DNA of 64,000 bases from Sisyra terminalis (taxonomy: Eukaryota; Arthropoda; Insecta; Neuroptera; Sisyridae). Below the pieces are notes generated by a model. It saw only the letters and a list, made by a program, of their open reading frames with translations, had not been told where the DNA came from and searched no databases. The stretch lies in NCBI GenBank assembly GCA_958496175.1, contig OY292276.1:32818449-32882448 (forward strand), written 5' to 3'. The position numbers and the translations under genes are program-made. Shown here in pieces: positions 14,301 to 25,300 of the stretch (the first letter of the stretch is position 1; each line of letters opens with the position of its first letter).

Positions 14301-16340
14301 TCGACTAAAACATATCAATATATTTAAAAATCATACAGTAAAATTTGTAATTGGATAAGTTTTTCTCTTACGTTGAAATATTGTCGGAATCTTCTATCGC
14401 TTCAAAATCAGTATTAACTCGATCCATCACAGTGCTAAACAATTTTCATATATTTATTTTCAAATTTATTATTTTTAGCATTTTCTTACCTATCGAAAGT
14501 AGCGTTTGTACTCATTGAATCATCACTTTTGTAATTTTCATCTTCAGATACAGTAAGATCAACATTTTGGTTGTCCTTAAAACTTGTATACCTGAATTGT
14601 AAAGTATATTAAACAATAATTAAATCACATTAAGGGCCGGTATTTTCAGATCTATATAGTGACACTTAACTTCCGGACAAAACTTTATCCGGAGGGTAGA
14701 GAAAACATGCGTATTTTTAATCAAGAATAGTGAATGTGTAAAATGTATTTAACAGATAAATTTTGATTTATTAAATAGCAATCTTTAGGATATGGTCTAT
14801 CTATTCATGAGTGAAAATACTGACCCGAAGTTTTGTAAAATTAATTTACCCACCTTTTAGTTTCTTCAACAGGAATATTTGTTGTTATATTCTCTTTATA
14901 ATTATTCATATTTAGCCTAGTTTGATCTAACTGGTCCAACTGACATGACGGTGATTTTCCTCTGAATTAAAATTAAATAGTATAGGCAGATAGTTTTATA
15001 AATCAATGCAAATTTTCCACGAAGACAATTCTAACATATATTTAATATGAACCATAACCATTTAAAAAAATAAAATATTTTACCTTGTCTGAAATAAATT
15101 AATTTCCTTTGGAGTTAAAAAGGAGAATTTCCCGTTTATGTGAATTAAAGGTATAATATTTTTATTAAGTCTCTCCCGTAGACTTCCAGGACTTCGTTTA
15201 AGTTTCTGTAAAATAATTTTGAAAAATTAAATACAATTTTTCGTTGATTTCAAAAACATAAAACGATATAATATAATTTACTTAAAGTAAACTCTAAACT
15301 TTAATATTGAATAAGTGTTACATAGATACGTATTTTAATTGCAAAGTAATTTTCATAAGATGACCAACAAACAGAATTACACAGATAAATTTAATAGAAC
15401 TAACGTACATGTTTTAAAAATGTTCTAAACTAATATCAAAACATAATGTAATTGTTATTTTTTAATTTTACTTGATAAAATCTAATGTTTAGTACTAATA
15501 TACGCTCCAAAAATGATCCTGATACTTTACTGGAGCCGATTTTTCATTGCTGTGGTCCTATGCATTTTTCTACACTCTTAACTTTAGACAACATTTTTGA
15601 ACTACCGTATAATTATTTACTATAGTGTTTATCCAATATATAAAATATATTATGATCTTATATGTGTAATATAATTTACAAAAGTAAACTATAAACATAA
15701 ATTTGAACAAAAATTCAAACAATTGAATTACTGATGTATTGCCCAGGTACGTACTTCGATTGCCAGGCAATCATTGTTTGCAACAAAGAAAACACAATTT
15801 ATAGGATTTATAGTAATACTCAATCTCCTATATTTTTAAATTCAGACACTTTTAGTGTCCGTTCATTCCAGATTTCAATAGTGTTAAATATGTTGAAACC
15901 AAAGAGATTTAAAACTGCTAGTTTCTAGTCACCGCTAGCGAAAGAAACTTCTGTATGAATTTCTTTATTCTGTGCCGATACATTAGAAATTGTTTTGAAT
16001 ATTTATACAATAGTTATATCGGTTATGTCTATAGTTCATTTTAAGTAAAATATATCCCTAATGTCGCTTAAATTTTATATCGTAATTAATTTTTACATCC
16101 TCTAAACAAAGCATCTGTAAATATAAAATAACGAATAAAAATTACCAATTCTTTTATCATATCTTTATAGAAGTTAATATCGTGTAACTTGTCAAACGCA
16201 TTTTGTTCTAAGATGTATTTTATAATATCGGACTCTTCTTTATAAGTGAACATACTGTAACAAATGATAAAAAAGTGTTAATTATAAAATCCTTAATTAA
16301 AAATGAGCAAAGACAAATATTCATATACTTACTCAGACAT
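8348..16340 (-). CDS. Myb/SANT-like N-terminus plus C-terminal zinc ribbon protein (9 exons, 308 aa)
   Basis: Minus-strand coding exons: 16340-16333, 16254-16146, 15205-15084, 14961-14854, 14591-14490, 14434-14372, 10700-10647, 10588-10373, 8492-8348. They total 927 nt (309 codons with stop), and every junction keeps frame with GT-AG borders. All introns are phase 2 except the second (phase 0). Residues 1-80 read MSDMFTYKEESDIIKYILEQ, then a patch KLKRSPGSLRERLNKNI, which resembles the Myb/SANT-like fold of proteins such as Rap1/TERF2IP. The middle (about 90-255) is low-complexity, rich in S, T, N, D and E. The last exon encodes a CxxC pair (CVFC), 16 residues, a second CxxC (CVSC), then a basic tail, which looks like a zinc ribbon. 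A nuclear DNA- or chromatin-binding role is inferred. I do not recognise a named orthologue. The 3.7 kb and 1.9 kb introns hold repeats. Confidence 0.75.
8969..9001 (+). repeat. Hammerhead-like core in a dispersed repeat (copy a)
   Basis: CTGAAGA (8969-8975) is followed by a stem GTTGG/CCAAC (8977-8981 with 8991-8995, loop of 9) and then GAAAC (8996-9000). This matches the hammerhead consensus CUGANGA, stem II, GAAA. GTTCTC just upstream can pair with GAGAAC at 9050-9055 as a possible stem I, but a complete stem III plus cleavage site is not convincing. It is probably a decayed copy. Confidence 0.4.
9108..9590. repeat. Dispersed repeat S, copy 1
   Basis: Two blocks, about 9108-9210 and 9455-9590, match 15408-15600. 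They share words such as CTCCAAAAATG, TTTTTCATTG/TTTGTCATCG and CACTCTT..CTTTAG. In this copy about 240 bp separates the two blocks, which are nearly contiguous at 15408-15600. It lies in an intron of the Myb/zinc-ribbon gene. Class unknown. Confidence 0.5.
11020..11160 (+). pseudogene. Broken LINE fragment
   Basis: Conceptual reading gives pieces such as TNRITNVEKLG and EKRMNG, broken by stops. They resemble the region after the reverse transcriptase domain of non-LTR retrotransposons. Too short and mutated to place in a clade. It sits inside an intron of the minus-strand Myb/zinc-ribbon gene. Confidence 0.35.
11511..11733. repeat. Palindromic MITE family P, copy 1
   Basis: Near-perfect inverted repeat of about 90 bp per arm around a short centre: GGCTTAAGTC at the left, the complementary GACTTGAACC at the right. 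The arms share TCTGGCGACGTTGCATTTTC-type sequence and an ATTAAATTAAAAACAAAG block. Six copies occur in the window. There is no coding capacity. It is an intronic insertion. Confidence 0.75.
12240..12420 (+). pseudogene. 3' end of a broken LINE
   Basis: Reads GPKKKRGRPR, then KKEME, GLKNLTRDRR and AFYQKENRIYR with intervening stops. This is the pattern (basic GRPR patch, then a DRxxW-like segment) common at the end of insect non-LTR retrotransposon ORF2. It may belong with the fragment at 11020-11160, in which case family P copy 1 lies between them. Confidence 0.45.
12593..12961 (+). mobile_element. Candidate solo LTR (369 bp)
   Basis: Starts TGTCGC and ends GTTACA (TG...CA). It holds a TATA box, TATATAAG, at 12727-12734, an initiator TTCAGTA about 25 bp downstream (near 12749-12755), and AATAAA at 12864-12869 and near 12908. 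This U3-R-U5 order supports a retroviral-type LTR. No internal coding region or second LTR was seen nearby, and no clear target-site duplication flanks it, so the exact borders are uncertain. Confidence 0.5.
14634..14826. mobile_element. Short TIR element (MITE)
   Basis: Ends GGGCCGGTATTTTCA (14634 onward) and, inverted, GGGTCAGTATTTTCA (from 14826), giving a TIR of about 15 bp around 193 bp. No coding capacity. It lies in an intron of the Myb/zinc-ribbon gene between exons 14961-14854 and 14591-14490. Confidence 0.6.
15408..15600. repeat. Dispersed repeat S, copy 2
   Basis: Matches both blocks of 9108-9590 without the middle 240 bp. Contains no ORF of note. Intronic. Confidence 0.5.
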
Positions 16341-16963
16341 TTTGATTAATTCAACTAATTAGCGCTATTTTATTTAAACGTTATTTGCTTTTCTGTTTGA
16401 CATAACTTGACATTTAGAATTAACACACACTTCTACAACCTTTACTAAACTTTTGTCATTCGTAAATGTTCGTAAAAGTCGTAATTGGTCGTAATTATAC
16501 GAAGATATACGCAGAAGTCGCTGAAGTACGGCTTGACAGGCAATTATACTATTTTTTAATATTAATTTACTATTAGTGAAACTGGTTTTGAATTTGTCGA
16601 AATTCTTTTTGTTCTTAATTGTAATTTTCAAAAATTTGGTGAAAATTAACTTTATTATTTATGAATGAATCGAATGAATATATGGTTACATCAGTTGCAT
16701 CTACGACAAACGTAGCAGTAATCTATCCTTTTTCATCTTTCAGAAACAACGTGTATAAGAACGGTGCAACAAAAATATCAGCTGATTTGTGTTAGTTTGA
16801 CACAGACATTAGAATCAATATGGAGAAAATATCAACAAAAAGATCATTGGGTGCAGTCATAGTCAAGAAAAAATAGTTTTCTTCCTATGAAAGTTGAAAA
16901 GTAATTGCAGTATTGTGAGTGAATGTGCAACGCACATTGAGACAGTATACAAAACAATTTAGA
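16341..16963. promoter_or_regulatory. Shared upstream region of two divergent genes
   Basis: About 620 bp separates the start codons of the minus-strand Myb/zinc-ribbon gene (16340) and the plus-strand gene at 16964. Head-to-head spacing of this size suggests a bidirectional promoter. No TATA box with a matched initiator was picked out. A CTTTCAG acceptor-like site at about 16737-16743 could mark a 5' UTR intron of the rightward gene. Confidence 0.4.
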
Positions 16964-17929
16964 ATGGGATCTGACGATTATGGAGAAACATCACAAAGCA
17001 GTAACAATAACGATGGAGAACGGCCATTTAAAAAAGCCAAGTATGCTTGGCAAGTTAAAGGACGATCTCATTTAAAAGAGGCTAGCACAAGACAACCACC
17101 GCGTGATTCAGTTAAAAATTCCACAGAAACTTTTGAGAGCTCCCCCGAAAAGAAAAAGGATCAAAACAAATCACCTTATCGGTGCTTTCATCATAGGTGT
17201 GTTAATCGTATACTTACTCATTCCGATAACTTTATGTCGTATGCAGGCTCTGCAAGGCTTGATGAAACCAGAGATGAAATTCCAGTATCATTAGTGCAAC
17301 AAAATCCCAAAACCTATGAATATTATTTGAACAAATGGCAAGCACGACAAATCGCTAAAAGTTTCGTTGACAATACCATAAATCGAGCTTTAGAAAAATG
17401 GATGGTAGCTCCTTTTGACGAAGCTAGTGATTTTGTTGAAAACTGTGACAACGGTGGAATGGTCGAAGATGAAGGTATTTTGATGGCAATTCAGTCCCAT
17501 GGACTACAATCGGGGTCACGAGGACCTGAGACTTCGACCAACATTCCTGAACAAAGCACAACATCCAGCACATCCAATGAATGCACCTACTGTGTACATC
17601 GGCGAAACAATATTCAAACTACAACTTCTAATCTAGACAACTCGTCAGTAGTACTAACGAACCATAGACAAATAGATTTAAATATAAGTGACACTCAAAT
17701 AATACCGAATACTCAATCGAACGAGACTGAGTCTAATACGGCTCCAAATCAATCTGTGCCAGAATCAATGGAGACTTCCGACGACTTCGATTTAACCGAA
17801 TCCAACAAAACTTCCACTCCTGAACGAAGTGCAAATTCTTCTTTTGAACATTTTGACTTTCTAGATGCTGCCGTCGCTGTGGCGATACAAAAAAAAGGGC
17901 TCACATCAAATACTGTTGACTACGGTTGA
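16964..17929 (+). CDS. Conserved hypothetical single-exon protein (321 aa)
   Basis: The open frame runs further upstream without an ATG. The first ATG, at 16964, gives MGSDDYGETS and is taken as the start; stop is TGA at 17927-17929. The N-terminus has a basic stretch, RPFKKAKYAWQVKG, that looks like a nuclear localisation or conserved signature. The centre (about residues 120-185) is the densest, apparently folded part, with YYLNKWQARQIAKSF, ALEKWMVAPFDEA, DFVENC and MVEDEGILMAIQSHGL. The rest, about residues 185-300, is S/T/N-rich and probably disordered, and the end holds HFDFLDAAVAVAIQKKGL. I do not recognise a named family. Codon use and a clean 966-bp ORF argue for a real gene. A polyadenylation signal, AATAAA, lies near 18107-18115. 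Confidence 0.8.
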   Translation: MGSDDYGETSQSSNNNDGERPFKKAKYAWQVKGRSHLKEASTRQPPRDSVKNSTETFESSPEKKKDQNKSPYRCFHHRCVNRILTHSDNFMSYAGSARLDETRDEIPVSLVQQNPKTYEYYLNKWQARQIAKSFVDNTINRALEKWMVAPFDEASDFVENCDNGGMVEDEGILMAIQSHGLQSGSRGPETSTNIPEQSTTSSTSNECTYCVHRRNNIQTTTSNLDNSSVVLTNHRQIDLNISDTQIIPNTQSNETESNTAPNQSVPESMETSDDFDLTESNKTSTPERSANSSFEHFDFLDAAVAVAIQKKGLTSNTVDYG

Positions 17930-19009
17930 TAATTAACGATTTACTGTTACAAGTATTAATTACGCTCTCGAACATAATTTTATTGACTCCTTTATTAACT
18001 ATTCTCATTTAAAATAGAAATTTATTTTTAATATATGTACGTAACAATTTCAATTTTGTAATGGCATTTGATCAAATGCATCACGTTCAAACATATTATA
18101 TGAAACTAATAAATAAAAAACATTTTTTAAAGTTGGTTGTTCCAATTATTTTGTTTCGTATCAGTTTGAATAGTTTCTTTAACTATTCAATTTTCTTCCT
18201 TTTTGTGTTTCATAAGTATAGAATTTTACTACCCTATTCTAAACTACCTGTTTCAATTACCAATCAGCGTATATTGGTAGTATTAGATTTTTATTTTGAT
18301 CGATTATTATTATTAATAACTTTCTTAAACCTTTAATTGAAAATGCTGCTTTTTAGTCAGTTAAGCGCAACAGCTCGTCGCTTTTTCGAAATAGTGAATT
18401 TTTGAAGTTATACTTCTTTAGCGGCGTTATGAAAAAAAACAGACTGACTTTTTAATAAAATGTGACGCTGTTACTGAAGTTGACTATAGTAGAAAGATGC
18501 TCCCAAATGGTTAAGAGAAACTTCAAGCGTGTGAAAGTTGGCCGATTTTTGGGAGCGATTTGCAAAGTACAAAAGCCACGAAAACACTATTGAGTCGATC
18601 GAGTATGTCTCAGCACTCGCATATGTATTTCGTTTTCGGTAGGGAGAACGAACCGGACTTGATCGTTCCGAACCATATTCGAAGTTTTACCCATTTTTGC
18701 CTCAGAAATTGTACACCCATTTCATTATGTATGGCGCAAAAAAAGTTTAAAGTGTATCAGTGTTCCGAATGAAACATCTTGAAAAAATCGTATAAAACCA
18801 AAATGAATACAAAAAATAAAAATATTATGTATCATATAGGTAACACTATGATTTGTTGAAGTTATTTTAAATTTAAAATAAATCGAGCAAAAATCAATTA
18901 AAAGTTACAGCAAGTCACTATCACTTGTATTTCTTATTTAGATCATAGACATCGTCGAACTGAATATTTTCAAATTTTACGGTCTAAACAATATCCCTTT
19001 AAATACATA

Positions 19010-19145
19010 ACTAGTAATTTCCCGTGAAATATTCATCGCTCAATCTTGACAAATGGTAAAAATTGGTAATTGATTGAATGAAATCAACATGGCTGTTGAA
19101 ACTATATTAACAATCATTCAGTTCAAATTTGAGATAACGGTTGTA
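19010..19145. repeat. Dispersed repeat Q, copy 1
   Basis: Shares ACTAGTAATT.CCCGTGAAATATTCA and the following CAATCA..AGTTCAAATTTGA block with 40731-40900. A third partial copy, matching the 3' part of the 40731 copy, lies at about 19490-19570. Class unknown. Confidence 0.5.
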
Positions 19146-19835
19146 TTTGCCGACATAAATACATACATATTACATACGCTTATCTATTTTATATTATGAA
19201 AACAAGGAAGCATTTAAAAAAATATATTGTTTTGAAATTATTCAATGCAATGTTTAAAATAATGTAAAGAAAGTTGATACATACGTTTGATACATTATAT
19301 TTTTCTATATTTAAATTAAAAATCAATTTCAATACATAGATGTAAATGGGTAAATAAAATATACAATTACTTACTATTGTATTAATATTATATTTTTAAG
19401 ACATTACTATTAAGGATTGTTTATACATCTCTTCATGATATTTTATAACAACTATCAATTTCTATATGGTCAATATTTTCTTGCTACAGTTGAGACAAAT
19501 GATAACAATCAGATAATTCAAATTTAAGACAAAGACTATTATACTTTGTTTTCCCTCACATGCATGTATTTAAATACATTTATTGTTCTCTTATTATCTT
19601 GTTAATGGTCGATTCGTTGCTAGTCGGGAGTTAATATGTAAAATTAAAATACACAACTATATTAAAACTGGCAGTTCAATAGTCAAGGTGAATCAACACT
19701 GGAAACGAGCTTGAAGCAAATATTCAATATTTTCAGGGAGTTTAGTAACACTAGAATCGCTAAAGTTCTTAACAGTTATAAAACGACAATATGTAATAAT
19801 AAAAAAGCTGAACAGTGGACGAGTAATCAAGGTGG

Positions 19836-20374
19836 CCGTTTTAAATTAAAACGAGGGAATGACGATATATTTGGTAATGGCTTGTAAGTTAGTCGAACTT
19901 GACTTTTTTTATTTCTTTGCATATTTAATCCTTAAATTCACCGTTTTTTCCTGTTTAAAGAAGAGAACATCATGCATATTGACTTTAAGTGAAATTTATT
20001 GCTATTAAGTACAATGCAGAGATATAAGTAGTTCATTTTAACGGATTAAGATAACAAACAACATTTTACAGAGGAGTATTATATTTATGAAATAATAATA
20101 TTGTTAGGGCCCAAACTTTTTACTCGCTATCAAACAATTACATACACGATTCAACGGTATGGCCGGTATGCTCTATAAAAACCATTGCCTCACTATCTAA
20201 ATTATAAATCTTCCATATAATTTGTCAAAAATAAGTTTTTTTTTTGAGGAACACTATATTGGTACTTATAATCTCGTTATACAAATAATAAAAAGTTGAC
20301 AAAAAAAATTCAAATTATTAAAAAAAATATATAAATTTTTTATATTTAATTTCGGAATTTGATGAAAATTACCC
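19836..20374 (-). mobile_element. TIR element family R, copy 1 (truncated, inverted)
   Basis: Reverse-strand relative of 22606-23799. The end at 20374 (GGGTAATTTTCATCAAATTC on the minus strand) matches the left end of the second copy, and similarity runs through GTTTGGGCCCTAAC to about 19836. The far TIR is missing. Confidence 0.6.
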
Positions 20375-20929
20375 TTATATTTGAATGTTTCTAAAATAAA
20401 ACTTTTCAGTAAATAATTGAAAAAGAAAAAAATCGAAGAAAAACGAAAAATTAGTTAACTAATTAAATTGAAAACGTTTAAAGAAGAATTCAGTAAATTT
20501 TGAATGAGATACTTTGGATACTTTCGATACTTTCTTCATAATAATTGATAGTAATCCGAATGAATCCGAATATGATAATATAATATAAATAAATAAATAA
20601 TATAAAATAATTATTATATACTTAATTTGTTAAGTAATATTATTTTGATATTTTTATTTAAAAAAGTCTTAAACATACTTATAGAAATTACAAAACCGAC
20701 AAAACCTACGGAAAACAATCAAAGCACCTGAAAACCTGAACTTTATTTTTGGGGAGTTTTTCATAATAGGGATATTAGTGATTTCATTACTCAGTGCTGT
20801 TTTCTGATTGTGCAATTCGTCAACCATTTCTTTGTCGTAAAGAATATGAATTGCGAATTTATTTAATATAATTTACCCTATCACAAATCAACTAAGTCCA
20901 AAATTATTGCGAATATTTTTAATTAAAAA

Positions 20930-21316
20930 AAATTATTATCTCCCCTCGTATGCTCTCGTATAAGCGCGCAATTGAAACTTAACTGGCAGCCATCTTGTAT
21001 TTACTGTTGTGTAAATACATATTTGTAAACATAAAATATTATTTCTGTTGAAATTAAATATATAATGATAATATTTATAAGTTATTATAGATATTACTTG
21101 GTTTAATCAATTCGTTCTGATTGTGGAAAGTAACTTTTATTGTTATTTTAAAAGAAGTTTTTTAACGGATACTGTAAGCTGTGCGGCAGATGTGCTTACG
21201 ATTGGCGCCAACTTTACTGTTTAAGCAAAACCATATAATTTTTATTTGGATATGTTCTATTCTGAGTTTATTATTTGCAAAGATTTGAATATAACTGTAA
21301 AAACGGCTAATGTGCG
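20930..21316 (+). promoter_or_regulatory. Likely ash1 promoter and 5' UTR
   Basis: Immediately upstream of the ash1 start. Contains GGCAGCCATCTTG at about 20984-20996, a YY1/Pho-like GCCAT core of the kind common in housekeeping promoters, and a slightly higher G+C stretch (GCGCGCAATT). An upstream ATG at 21310 opens a five-codon uORF that overlaps the main start. The transcription start is not determined. Confidence 0.35.
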
Positions 21317-22345
21317 ATGGCCGTTAATGAATCAGGAGCTGGTGGAGCCGTGACGGAGCTCCTAAGTGGATGGTCTTTCGTTGTCCATCGCCCCAGTGAA
21401 GATCCGGAACCGTCGTCATTACCAAGCACCGTTGACATAGCGGCTTTTAGTGCTGGTCCGAATGACCATCAAACTCCCAATAGTCCAAGCAACCATTGCT
21501 CAGATTCAGACTCCGATTCCGATAGTGACGTAAGTATTAATTTAGGTTAATCCATACGGCCCCATTGTAACCCCGTTTGTTCTGATTAGAATTCGGGCTC
21601 AGAAGCTTCACAATCATGCAGTGCATCATCCTCAGACAGCGACAGTACAAGTTCAAGTCAGTATTCATCACACGACAGTTCTCCTCAATCCTTCAACTTA
21701 ACAAGTATGCAAACTGGTGGACTTAAACTTAAAATCGCTGCCGTTAGAAAGTCTTCTGAACGAGATGACGAGGACATTGACGATGTACCGGAAATAATAA
21801 AAAAGCCGGCAGTCCGCACTAGGAAAAGATTAAGCGGAAGTTCTTCAGCAGAAAGCAATTGTTCCGACAGTGAATCCGATTCCGAATCTCATTCAACGAC
21901 TAAAAGTGATCAATCTGAAATTAAAACTAGCAATAAGTCTAGAATCTCTTCAAAAAACAACAAAAATTTGAATGTGAATAAAAATGTAGTTGACGTAAAA
22001 AACAAAAAAACTGCACGATTAGCGAGGAATAACAGAACTCGAAGTCGATTTCAACGGGGAAATAAAGTAATATTAAACGCTTAAAAAAATGAGCTAATAA
22101 CTATATTTCTTTTGTAATATTGTAGAGTTTATCATCAAGTCGAGTTTCGTCCAGGGACTCAACATCAAATAGTGAAGATGGAGAGTCGGAATCAGACACT
22201 AATAAATCAATGTTAGCGTCTTGCAGCTTGCAAGAGATTCGGCAGGAAGACCTGGCGGCTATACTTCCTGATCAACAAGAATGTGATGCCTTCGGAGGTT
22301 TTGAATGTGAAACGCGAGCTAATAAAGTGTTAATTCACGAATCGG
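21317..22345 (+). other. ash1: ash1 coding exons 1-3 (N-terminal, disordered)
   Basis: Exon 1 begins [19 protein letters not shown] and ends in an alternating S/D tract. Exon 2 continues S/D-rich sequence, then [14 protein letters not shown], a short conserved-looking motif, and a basic segment with repeated KN. Exon 3 ends VLIHES with one base of the next codon, which exon 4 completes to D and continues [11 protein letters not shown]. That in-frame join is the evidence that these exons belong to ash1. The intervening introns are 60, 59 and 2929 nt. Confidence 0.85.
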
Positions 22346-25300
22346 GTATGTATTGAAAATTGGCTTAAGAAAATTAAAATTACGAAACTTTCCAAAAATA
22401 CTAGCATGAGAGGCATGGATAAATCCGGGGGTGTTTTTCTCATTCACATCGATTATCAAGAAACAATGAGTTTAAAAATAATATTTCCCCAAGGTTTTAA
22501 TTTACTTATTTTATACTAAATACACCTTCTGTTAAAATTTAAAACCCTTAACACGAGCGCTTCCAGCGAGTAGAGGTTTAATAAATTCTTAATATAAACA
22601 ATATAAGGGTGATTCTCATCAAATTCCGAAATTAAATAGAAAAAAATATATTTTTAAAAATTTGATTTTTTTGTCAATTTTGTAGTATTTGTGTAACTAG
22701 ATTGTACCAATATAGTAGTCCCCTGAATCAACTTATCTTAGACGAATAAGGAAGATTTATAATTTTGAAAGTGAGGAAATGGTTTTTATAGGCCATATAG
22801 TCACTGAATTGTGTTTGTTATTGTTTGATAGTGAGCAAATAGTTTGGGCCCTAACAGTTATTATTACGTAAATATAATACACCTCTGTAAAGTGTTATTT
22901 GTTGTCTTGGCCCATCAAAATGAACTACTTGTATCTTTGAATTGCTCTTACAGCAATAATTTTCACTAAAGTCAATATGAATGATGTTCTCATCCTTAAA
23001 CAAGAAAAAACGGTGAATTTATGGATTAAATAAGTAAGGAAATAAAAAAGTCAAGTTCGAATAGTTTAAAAGTCATTACCTCATATATTGGCATTCCTTC
23101 AGTTCAATTTGAAATGAAAGAATGACGAAATGAAGTATATCTTAAAAAAAATTAGAACAACCTATTTTTCTGTACCATTGTTATTAAGAAATAGAAAACA
23201 CCTTTATTGTTTTTCAATGTGAGGGAATGAAGACTGAAAATGTAATTTTGAAAAAATCTTCAAATTTTTTTATTTTGGACAGATACTCTTACACGTATAA
23301 TATGACTTGAATATGTGAAATAATTGATAGTATTGCTAACTATCAAAAATCGATGAGAGCCTTGATGAATGATTACTGATTCGTTCATATATCGACTGTT
23401 AGTAAAGGTGTGAGGGAATAATTTTTTTTATGGAACACAAATAAAAATATATTTGAAAACGTATTTTGAGTTTTTCATTCCAAACTCTAACGATTTTTGA
23501 AAATCGATTTTGTTTTTAATCGATTAGTCAAATTTGCAAACATTTTTTTTGAAAATTTTTAATTTAGAAGCTCAAAAATTTGCTAATCTCAAGTTTGGAA
23601 CATAGTGAGGGATTGATTTTCAGGATACTATTTATTTATTATTCTATAGAGATATTCATATGATTTAATAATTATAGCCAACACCATTAGCCCAATTAAT
23701 GTTCTTTTTAAGGAAAAAAAATACCATCATAGGTCGCTTCTAGATTTTTGTAAAAACTAAAAAGACATGAATTTCGATATTTTATGAGAATTACCCATAA
23801 ACGGTTATAAATAAATTATATGAAGAATAAGGACAATGCGTTATAACTTTTATGGTCCACTAGTGACAAAATTTGAAATTTTTGCTTCTTATATTTCATG
23901 TATGGTATCCATATAAAATAAAGGCTCATGTCCATTTAAGCGACGTTAATATCTGGCAACGCTGCCTTTGCCACTTTTTTTTTTAATTTAACTTGCAAAT
24001 AACTCAAGCTATAGTGAAATTTCTGCAGCAAAGAGGAAAAATATACGATATTAGAATTGAATTAATAAAAAAATCGCGAATTAAATTAAAAACGAAACGG
24101 AAAATGCAATGTTGCTAGATATTGACGTCACTAAAATAAACAAGAGTCAAATAGTATTCATAATGGTCAACCATTAAACTGAACAGAAAATATTTACATT
24201 TGAAATAGTTTTTACAAAATATTTGTCTTATTAAAGGAAAGACGATAATGTAAAGTAAGTTTCTATTTAAAATGTAAAATATAGAAAGAGTTTAATGTTT
24301 TATCGTTAAGAGTGTTTCCATATTCTTTGCAAATAATAACAAAACATCTCTTTTAACACTGATTATTGTCACCATGAGCAGCATCGTTGTTTTTTTGGAT
24401 GACCACATAATACTACAGAAGATTCAAAATTTTTTTTCTTAAAATAATAAAATTTGGATAGTTGGGATTTGCTGAATAATGAATTTACATTTCATATGTT
24501 TTTCAAAATTCTATAAACTTTTAAAGTTGGAAAAATTATTTTAATTGGAAAGCTAAAAAATTCGAGAAGTCAAAGAATTTTTTTAAGTAAAATTACAAAC
24601 TATACTAATTACTCTATTTCGTTAGTATATAAAAAGTAGTATAGTACAATCAATTTATTGAAAACATACGCATCGAAAAAGATGAGTAAACAATTATCAG
24701 AATATACATATTCTGGCAATATAAACGAAAGTTGAATAACGATAGACCGCGATTGTTTACATTTACTTCTTTTTGTTAAAGTTAGTGAACTACCCAATGC
24801 TTTTGCAGTATGCGCACTTTATACTATCGGAACTGCAATGAGAGTTGAAAGGGTTATAAATACGAATTTATTAATAAGCTTCCTTATGACATTACTTGTT
24901 TTTGTTTTAGGGAGTTATTTTTTTAATACATATGTAGGTTCTAATATACAAGCCATTTAACTTTTATTACAATTCTGAATGTGTAAAAATCGAGAGTTTG
25001 TGTATAACGCATGCATACAGTCCACCAACTTCGACAAAGAGATGTACTTATTGTTTACATGTAATTGACGTCATTAGTAGTTGTCATCGGACTCATTTGG
25101 TTGTTTCCAGAATGTTTTTTTATAAAATTCAATGTTTACTTGAACATAATTCTTTTTAATTTAAAAATTGATAACTACCTTACATACAAAAGGGATATAG
25201 AAAAATGAGCAGACGTTTATTATCACCAGATTATTTGCATATTAATAAACTAATAAAATCTTTATTTTTAACAGATGGATCAGGTTCAGATATAGAATTA

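Larger units (their letters stand above)
17930..21316. other. Intergenic region with repeats, no gene seen
   Basis: ORFs at 18061-18336 and 18560-18772 show no domain. The word TTTTTGAAGTTATACTTCTT at about 18400 recurs at about 61685, so this is part of a dispersed repeat. Repeat Q copies lie at 19010-19145 and about 19490-19570, and repeat R copy 1 at 19836-20374. The right end is the ash1 upstream region. Confidence 0.55.
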
